From UBA4729 sp038236865 (GTDB taxonomy: Bacteria > Patescibacteriota > Saccharimonadia > Saccharimonadales > UBA4665): a stretch of 64,000 nt of DNA. The notes under the pieces were generated by a model. The model saw only the letters and a program-made list of their open reading frames with translations, was not told where the DNA came from and made no database searches. Shown piece by piece: positions 59,601 through 64,000 of this stretch (position 1 is the first letter of the stretch; each line of letters opens with the position of its first letter). Both the position numbers and the translations under genes were made by a program. Location: NCBI GenBank assembly GCA_038236865.1, contig JBBRZI010000003.1:23872-87871 (forward strand), given 5' to 3'.

Positions 59601-60110
59601 ATGCACGCTTGCCGCCGTTGCGGCGCCGCCCTGCAGCAAACCCTTCCGAATACCTATACTTGCCCGAATAATCATCTTATATTTGCCAATTCCTCGCCTA
59701 CTGTCGGTGTCTTTTTTGTGACCCCGGACAACCACGTCTTGCTGTCAGTCCGCGGTATTGAGCCACACCTTGGCATGCTCGATTCTTTTGGTGGTTTTTT
59801 GGACGGCGCTGAAACTTTTGAAGCCGCGGCGGCCCGCGAACTCACCGAAGAGTTGTCGCTTTCGCCAACTGATTACGAACCGCTCAGCTACCTCACGAGT
59901 GGAACCGGTAAGTATCCGTTTAAGGGTGAGGTCCTGCCGATCGTCAGCGTGTTCTTCTGGACCCGCCTAATTACCACTAAAGCCCTCACGCCACGCGACG
60001 ACGTCGCCGCCATCCAGTCACTGCCGTTGCACGATCTGGATTTAGCACTACTACACGATGCTGACATCCGCACCGGCATCAAGGCGCTGCAGCGCCGCTT
60101 CCCCGCCTAA
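59601..60110 (+). CDS. NUDIX hydrolase with N-terminal zinc ribbon
   Basis: About 169 residues: zinc ribbon CRRCG..CPNNH (4-30) then a complete Nudix box GFLDGAETFE..RELTEEL (about 67-88). This is the NudC-like/ADP-ribose type layout; substrate unknown. It begins 16 bp after rmlB; GTG 59595 is an alternative start. Confidence 0.85.
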   Translation: MHACRRCGAALQQTLPNTYTCPNNHLIFANSSPTVGVFFVTPDNHVLLSVRGIEPHLGMLDSFGGFLDGAETFEAAAARELTEELSLSPTDYEPLSYLTSGTGKYPFKGEVLPIVSVFFWTRLITTKALTPRDDVAAIQSLPLHDLDLALLHDADIRTGIKALQRRFPA

Positions 60111-60129
60111 CCACAAACCCCTTCACTGC

Positions 60130-60202
60130 TGTCATGCCGGGCTCGACCCGGCATCCAGAAAAATTCTAGGGTTCTAGATTCCGGATCGAGCCCGGAATGA
60201 CA
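60130..60202. repeat. Composite palindromic repeat (TGTCAT..ATGACA)
   Basis: TGTCATGCCGGGCTCGACCC.. half, 20-nt spacer, inverted TTCCGGATCGAGCCCGGAATGACA half. Confidence 0.8.
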
Positions 60203-60276
60203 AGACCATGGTTCGAGGCAATAATCAAGGGTGAGCGATAACAAACCAGTGAGACAGATGGTACAATATAGCTATT

Positions 60277-60522
60277 ATGAGCGCAGACGAATTCACCAGG
60301 CTATTCAAGTACATGCAGGTTGAGTTTAAGAAGATTAACGATCAGCTTGGACAAACCACCACCAAGGGTGAGATGGATCGTCTAACAAATGCAGTTGACG
60401 CCTATGCCAAACAATCCGAAACCTACATGCAAGAGATGCTGGCGCTGTCCCACAAAGTCGATCGCCTCGAACGCTGGATCATGAAAATCGCCGAAGAAAC
60501 TGGCGTCAAGCTGGTTGCGTAA
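60277..60522 (+). CDS. Small coiled-coil protein
   Basis: 81 residues, charged helix throughout with heptads (LFKYMQVEFKKINDQLG.., VDRLERWIMKIAEE). TACAAT (60262-60267) ends 9 nt before ATG. 4 bp before rmlC, so it heads the rmlC-rmlD-rmlA transcript. Function unknown. Confidence 0.7.
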   Translation: MSADEFTRLFKYMQVEFKKINDQLGQTTTKGEMDRLTNAVDAYAKQSETYMQEMLALSHKVDRLERWIMKIAEETGVKLVA

Positions 60523-60526
60523 TTTA

Positions 60527-61096
60527 ATGAGTTTTGATCCGGCCGACTACAATGAGCTGACAGTGACGGCGACGGCGATTCCTGGTTTTTACGTCGTTAA
60601 CTTACCCGTCCACGGCGATGAGCGCGGCTGGTTCAAAGAAAACTACCAAAAAGCTAAGCTGGAAGCCCTGGGGCTGCCGCCGTTTGCTATCGTCCAGAAC
60701 AATGTCTCGTACAACGTCGAGCGCGGCGTCACCCGCGGGCTGCACGCCGAACCGTGGGAAAAGTTTATCTCGATGGCCAACGGCCGGGTATTTGGCGCCT
60801 GGGTTGATTTGCGTCAGGGAGATTCGTTTGGCCAGACCCTGACACTAGAAATTAACCCGGGCACAGCCGTCTTTGTGCCGCGTGGCGTCGCCAACGGTTT
60901 TCAAACGCTCGACGAGAACGTCGCCTACACTTATCTCGTCAACGCCCACTGGTCGCCCGAAGCCCAGTACACGTTCGTGAACGCCTTTGACCCAGCGCTC
61001 GGTATCGACTGGCCGATCGGCCAAGACCAGGCGATCTTTTCCGACAAAGACGCTGGCCATCCGCTCTTAAAAGACGTTATCCCGATGGAGGTGTAA
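60527..61096 (+). CDS. rmlC: dTDP-4-dehydrorhamnose 3,5-epimerase
   Basis: 189 residues, cupin fold. DERGWFKENYQ, NNVSYNVERGVTRGLHAEPW (catalytic His) and VFVPRGVANGFQTL. Third step of dTDP-rhamnose synthesis. Start ATG 60527 (upstream in-frame ATG at 60515 overlaps the previous gene). Confidence 0.93.
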   Translation: MSFDPADYNELTVTATAIPGFYVVNLPVHGDERGWFKENYQKAKLEALGLPPFAIVQNNVSYNVERGVTRGLHAEPWEKFISMANGRVFGAWVDLRQGDSFGQTLTLEINPGTAVFVPRGVANGFQTLDENVAYTYLVNAHWSPEAQYTFVNAFDPALGIDWPIGQDQAIFSDKDAGHPLLKDVIPMEV

Positions 61097-61097
61097 T

Positions 61098-61952
61098 TTG
61101 GACCAAGCCACAATCTTAATTATTGGCGCCAACGGCCAGCTCGGCCTCGCCCTTAAGGCCCAGTACCCCGGTGCTCAAGCTGTTGATAGCGGCGACCTCG
61201 ACATTACGAGCCCCGAGCAGCTCGCCGCCTTTAATTGGGCCGATATCAAAGTTATCCTCAACGCCGCTGCCTACACTAATGTCGATGGCGCTGAGACCCC
61301 CGAAGGTCGGGTGGCCGCCTGGCAGATCAATGCCGTCGGCGTCGCCAATTTAGCAACCGTAGCCACAAAGCACGGCATCACCTTGGTCCACATCTCGAGC
61401 GACTACGTGTTTGACGGCACGCAAAACCCCCACACGGAAACCGAAGCCTTTAGCCCGCTCAGCGTCTATGGCCAAAGTAAAGCCGCCGGCGATATCGCGG
61501 TGGCCACCGCCCCCCAGCACTACCTCTTGCGCACCACTTGGGTGATCGGCGACGGCAAAAACTTTGTCCGCATCATGCTCGGGCTCGGCGCCCGTGGCAT
61601 CGCCCCGACAGTTGTCAGCGACCAAATTGGCCGCCTGACCTTTACCAGCGAGCTGGTCAGCGTGATTGATCACCTGCTCACCACGACGGCCCCCTACGGC
61701 ACCTACAACGCCACCAACAGCGGCGAACCCGCTAGTTGGGCCGACATCACCCGCACCATTTTTGCGACGGCCGGCTTTGACCTGACTGTCACCGACACCA
61801 CCACGACCAAGTACTACCAGGGCAAACCCGGCATTGCCCCCCGGCCGCTCCTCAGTATCATGGATCTTGGTAAGCTGGCTGGCACGGGCTATACTGGGCA
61901 CGATTGGCACGACGACTTAACCGCATACATCCAGAAGGAGTTAGCAACATGA
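61098..61952 (+). CDS. rmlD: dTDP-4-dehydrorhamnose reductase
   Basis: 284 residues, TTG start 1 bp after rmlC. GANGQLGLALK nucleotide motif, SSDYVFDG, YGQSKAAGD (Tyr-x3-Lys), RTTWVIGDGKNFV. Last step of dTDP-L-rhamnose synthesis. Stop overlaps rmlA ATG (ATGA). Confidence 0.94.
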   Translation: MDQATILIIGANGQLGLALKAQYPGAQAVDSGDLDITSPEQLAAFNWADIKVILNAAAYTNVDGAETPEGRVAAWQINAVGVANLATVATKHGITLVHISSDYVFDGTQNPHTETEAFSPLSVYGQSKAAGDIAVATAPQHYLLRTTWVIGDGKNFVRIMLGLGARGIAPTVVSDQIGRLTFTSELVSVIDHLLTTTAPYGTYNATNSGEPASWADITRTIFATAGFDLTVTDTTTTKYYQGKPGIAPRPLLSIMDLGKLAGTGYTGHDWHDDLTAYIQKELAT

Positions 61953-62806
61953 AGGGCATAATACTAGCCGGCGGCTCAGGCACTCGCCTCTATCCCATCA
62001 CCAAAGGCATCAGTAAGCAACTCATGCCCATCTACGACAAGCCGATGATCTACTACCCGCTCAGCACGCTGCTGCAGGCCGGCATCCGCGACATCCTGAT
62101 CATTACCACGCCAGACGATCAACCCCAGTTCCAGCGCCTGCTGGGCGATGGTAGCGACCTCGGCATTAACTTGCAATACGCCGCCCAGCCCTCACCCGAT
62201 GGCCTGGCCCAAGCCTTTATTATTGGCGAAGACTTTATCGGTGACGACAAAGTTGCGCTGGTACTCGGCGACAACATCTTTTACGGCGAAGCCTTCGGCG
62301 CGAGCCTGCAGGGCTGCTCCGACCCAGACGGCGGCATTGTGTTTGCCTACGAGGTGTCTGACCCCGAGCGTTATGGTGTCGTCGAATTCGACGATCAAAA
62401 CCACGCCGTTTCGATCGAAGAAAAGCCGGCCGAGCCCAAATCTAACTTTGCCGTCGTTGGCCTCTACTTTTACGATAACTCCGTGGTGGAGATCGCTAAG
62501 CACATCGAACCGAGCGACCGAGGCGAGCTGGAAATTACCACCGTCAACGCCGAGTACTTACGGCAAGGCAAACTCAAAGTCCAAGCTATGGACCGTGGCA
62601 GCGCCTGGCTCGACACCGGCACGTTTGGCTCGATGAACGATGCCAGCGAATACATCCGGGTCATCGAAAAGCGTACCGGCATCAAAATCGGCTGCATCGA
62701 AGAAGCCGCCTTCCGCCAAGGCTTCATTACAAAAGAACAATTGGAAATCATCGCCGAACCCCTCCAAAAATCCGGATACGGCAAATATTTGCTAAAGTTA
62801 AAGTAG
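61949..62806 (+). CDS. rmlA: Glucose-1-phosphate thymidylyltransferase
   Basis: 285 residues from ATG 61949. GGSGTRLYPITKGISKQL signature, YDKPMIYYPLS, VLGDNIFYG and EEKPAEPKS. First step of dTDP-rhamnose synthesis. The 41 bases 62671-62711 recur at 63953-63993 behind the VapBC genes. Confidence 0.95.
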   Translation: MKGIILAGGSGTRLYPITKGISKQLMPIYDKPMIYYPLSTLLQAGIRDILIITTPDDQPQFQRLLGDGSDLGINLQYAAQPSPDGLAQAFIIGEDFIGDDKVALVLGDNIFYGEAFGASLQGCSDPDGGIVFAYEVSDPERYGVVEFDDQNHAVSIEEKPAEPKSNFAVVGLYFYDNSVVEIAKHIEPSDRGELEITTVNAEYLRQGKLKVQAMDRGSAWLDTGTFGSMNDASEYIRVIEKRTGIKIGCIEEAAFRQGFITKEQLEIIAEPLQKSGYGKYLLKLK

Positions 62807-63239
62807 ATAACAGATTGGCATACAGTCTAAGCGTGGCCGCATTTACCAAATATAACCGGTAAATGAGCATAAGCACTCGCGTTAATAGGTTTTTTTACGC
62901 TAGTTGACTCGCGTTAATCGGGTGTTTAGAGCCGCCTGAATCATGGCAAAAAACGCTATCGCTAGATCTATGCGTCCCTACACCCCCCAGATGCCTCCGC
63001 TGTCATCCCAAACTAGATTTGGGATCCAGAAAAATAACGGCTGCCTAACTACCGGGCACACGCTTCACACTGGGGAAACCTTCCTTGAAAGTAATACGCT
63101 TACCTGGCGAGAAGCTATTGCAGTGGGGGTGCGGATGCTTGGGGGAGCCAACCCCCAACTACTATTTTTTGGGTCCCAAATCTAGCCAAATATTGTTTGA
63201 GATGACAATGGAGAGCTTCAAATTCAGAGTGTGCGGGCG
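62807..63239. other. Intergenic region with repeats between rmlA and vapB
   Basis: CATTTACC / GGTAAATG hairpin (62840-62865), two copies of ACTCGCGTTAAT 32 bp apart (62875, 62907), and a long TGTCAT..ATGACA composite (63001-63207) with extra DNA inside. CCTGGCGAGAAGCTAT (63103-63118) equals 277-292. No ORF. Confidence 0.5.
63001..63207. repeat. Long TGTCAT..ATGACA repeat with insert
   Basis: Outer halves TCCCAAACTAGATTTGGGA.. and TTGGGTCCCAAATCTAG.. form the same inverted pair as in the 73-bp copies, but about 130 bp of other sequence lies between. Confidence 0.6.
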
Positions 63240-63280
63240 TTGACATGCCTGCACCGCCTGTGTTATTGTGTAGGCACAAT
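63240..63280 (+). promoter_or_regulatory. vapBC promoter and operator
   Basis: TTGACA (63240-63245), 17-bp spacer, TTATTG (63263-63268). Perfect inverted repeat ATTGTG-TAGG-CACAAT (63265-63280) lies over the -10 to start codon, a likely site for antitoxin binding. Confidence 0.7.
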
Positions 63281-63569
63281 GAACAATACCCTCCAAATCA
63301 CCATCCGTGGCCTCGACGCCGACACCAAGTCGGCCTTGGTTGAAAAAGCCCGTCAAAAAGGTGTTAGTCTCAACCAGTATGCCCTAACGTCCCTCAGACA
63401 GACCGCCGGCCTCGAAACCAGCCAAGAACGCTACCAGCGCTTGATGCAGTTCTTGGGCACCCACCTTATCCCAGACGACGAAATACAGCGTATCAACGAG
63501 GCTATCGAATGGGGCAATCAGGCCTCACTAAAAAAGCAACGTCAGGACGAACGTGATCCTGGTATTTGA
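63279..63569 (+). CDS. vapB: VapB/FitA-like ribbon-helix-helix antitoxin
   Basis: 96 residues from ATG 63279. RHH: LQITIRGLDADTKSALVEKARQKG, VSLNQYALTSLRQTAG. Overlaps vapC by 17 bp. No Shine-Dalgarno. Confidence 0.85.
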   Translation: MNNTLQITIRGLDADTKSALVEKARQKGVSLNQYALTSLRQTAGLETSQERYQRLMQFLGTHLIPDDEIQRINEAIEWGNQASLKKQRQDERDPGI

Positions 63570-63951
63570 TACCTCGGCCTTCTCGGCTGTGCTCGGCAGA
63601 AACATCCAAGTCGTACAGGCCTCCAGCAATAGCATCTTCACCGACTACGTACTACCGCTCGCAGCAGATGCCGAGCTACGGTTTGGCTTCCAGCTCGGCA
63701 ACCGCGAACAACTCAATCTAGAGGATTACCATGCTGTTAAACAACTCTACAACCTCCAAGTCACCCCGCCCACAGAGGACACGGCAGTTGCTTATGCCGA
63801 TCTGGCCACCTGGTGCCGCAAGCATGGTGTCAGCCTTTCCCATAACGACCTGTGGATCGCCGCCACCTGTATTGTGTCCGGTGGCCAGTTGCTGACACTA
63901 GATAAAGACTTCGCGCGCCTCCCCCAAGTAAGCCTGGTGGCTCTAACCTAA
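63553..63951 (+). CDS. vapC: VapC-type PIN-domain toxin
   Basis: 132 residues, GTG start. PIN acidic residues D6 (VFDTSAF), E41 (DAELRFG), D99 (HNDLWIAA), and D117 (LDKDF). Mg2+-dependent RNase that cuts tRNA or rRNA in known members. Stop is directly followed by the rmlA fragment. Confidence 0.9.
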   Translation: MILVFDTSAFSAVLGRNIQVVQASSNSIFTDYVLPLAADAELRFGFQLGNREQLNLEDYHAVKQLYNLQVTPPTEDTAVAYADLATWCRKHGVSLSHNDLWIAATCIVSGGQLLTLDKDFARLPQVSLVALT

Positions 63952-64000
63952 TGCGTACCGGCATCAAAATCGGCTGCATCGAAGAAGCCGCCTACCACCA
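63952..64000 (+). pseudogene. Second copy of rmlA 3' region (continues past window)
   Basis: Forty-one bases identical to 62671-62711 of rmlA, then similar but changed codons (AAYHQ for AAFRQ). Read in the rmlA frame it gives RTGIKIGCIEEAAYHQ. Either the remnant of a partner rmlA or part of a longer duplicate beyond the edge. Confidence 0.7.

Overview
The window looks like the chromosome of a Patescibacteria (CPR) bacterium, most probably Candidatus Saccharibacteria. This is an inference from gene content, not from a search: a stripped but cell-wall-competent gene set (MurC-type ligase, FtsB-type protein, O-antigen-ligase-type and GtrA proteins), many small single-helix surface proteins of unknown function, an HhH-GPD glycosylase without an iron-sulfur cluster, standard code with TGA as stop, moderate GC, and very short intergenic spaces. 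Three tRNA genes with CAU anticodons are present (one cut by the left edge, one clear initiator tRNA-fMet, one elongator Met or Ile2). No rRNA and no CRISPR array is visible.

Layout. 1-2.8 kb: tRNA-Met 3' part, a copy of its 3' end, a methyltransferase and an MFS exporter, AT-richer than the rest. 2.8-12.9 kb: large Ala-rich protein, ferric-reductase-like membrane pair, tiny ORFs, second MFS exporter, CorA, pentapeptide/channel fusion, Gmad2 protein and a second, paralogous methyltransferase. 13.0-16.3 kb: a putative small island between two copies of the tRNA-fMet 3' end, with a lipid-kinase operon and an IS3-family element. 16.4-24.3 kb: FtsB-like, PAS protein, thymidine kinase, secreted protein, Dus, ABC exporter. 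24.4-31.4 kb: small conserved proteins, MurC-like ligase, EEP hydrolase, and a tight NUDIX/MazG/TsaC house-cleaning operon, then a MutY-like glycosylase. 31.4-44 kb: surface protein, AlkA-like glycosylase with an unusual leader, AKR, AspRS (predicted non-discriminating), CBS protein, DsbA-like, NadD, LexA-domain-only regulator. 44-62.8 kb: glycan locus with GtrA, O-antigen ligase, initiating sugar transferase, GT4, SGNH hydrolase, MacB-type exporter, UDP-glucose dehydrogenase, YvcK, phosphomannomutase-like HAD, mannose-1-P guanylyltransferase, GalE and RmlB/C/D/A. These genes could supply UDP-glucuronate, GDP-mannose, UDP-galactose and dTDP-rhamnose to an exported surface glycan. Two toxin-antitoxin pairs (RelBE-like, VapBC-like) are inserted in it.

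Expression signals. Many first genes have a -10 box only 6-10 nt before the start codon and no Shine-Dalgarno, so leaderless mRNAs seem common; a minority have strong SDs. At several genes the start region is repeated in inverted orientation a short way upstream, so the mRNA could fold the start codon into a long hairpin. Intergenic space carries families of palindromic repeats.

Most interesting: the same arrangement (tRNA-Met, copy of tRNA 3' end, methyltransferase reading away) at two places; the start-sequestering inverted repeats, above all the 21-bp one with a leader ORF before the AlkA-like gene; a four-helix-bundle (S23/IVP) gene flanked by inverted repeats inside the glycan operon; and a VapBC module between two copies of the rmlA 3' region.
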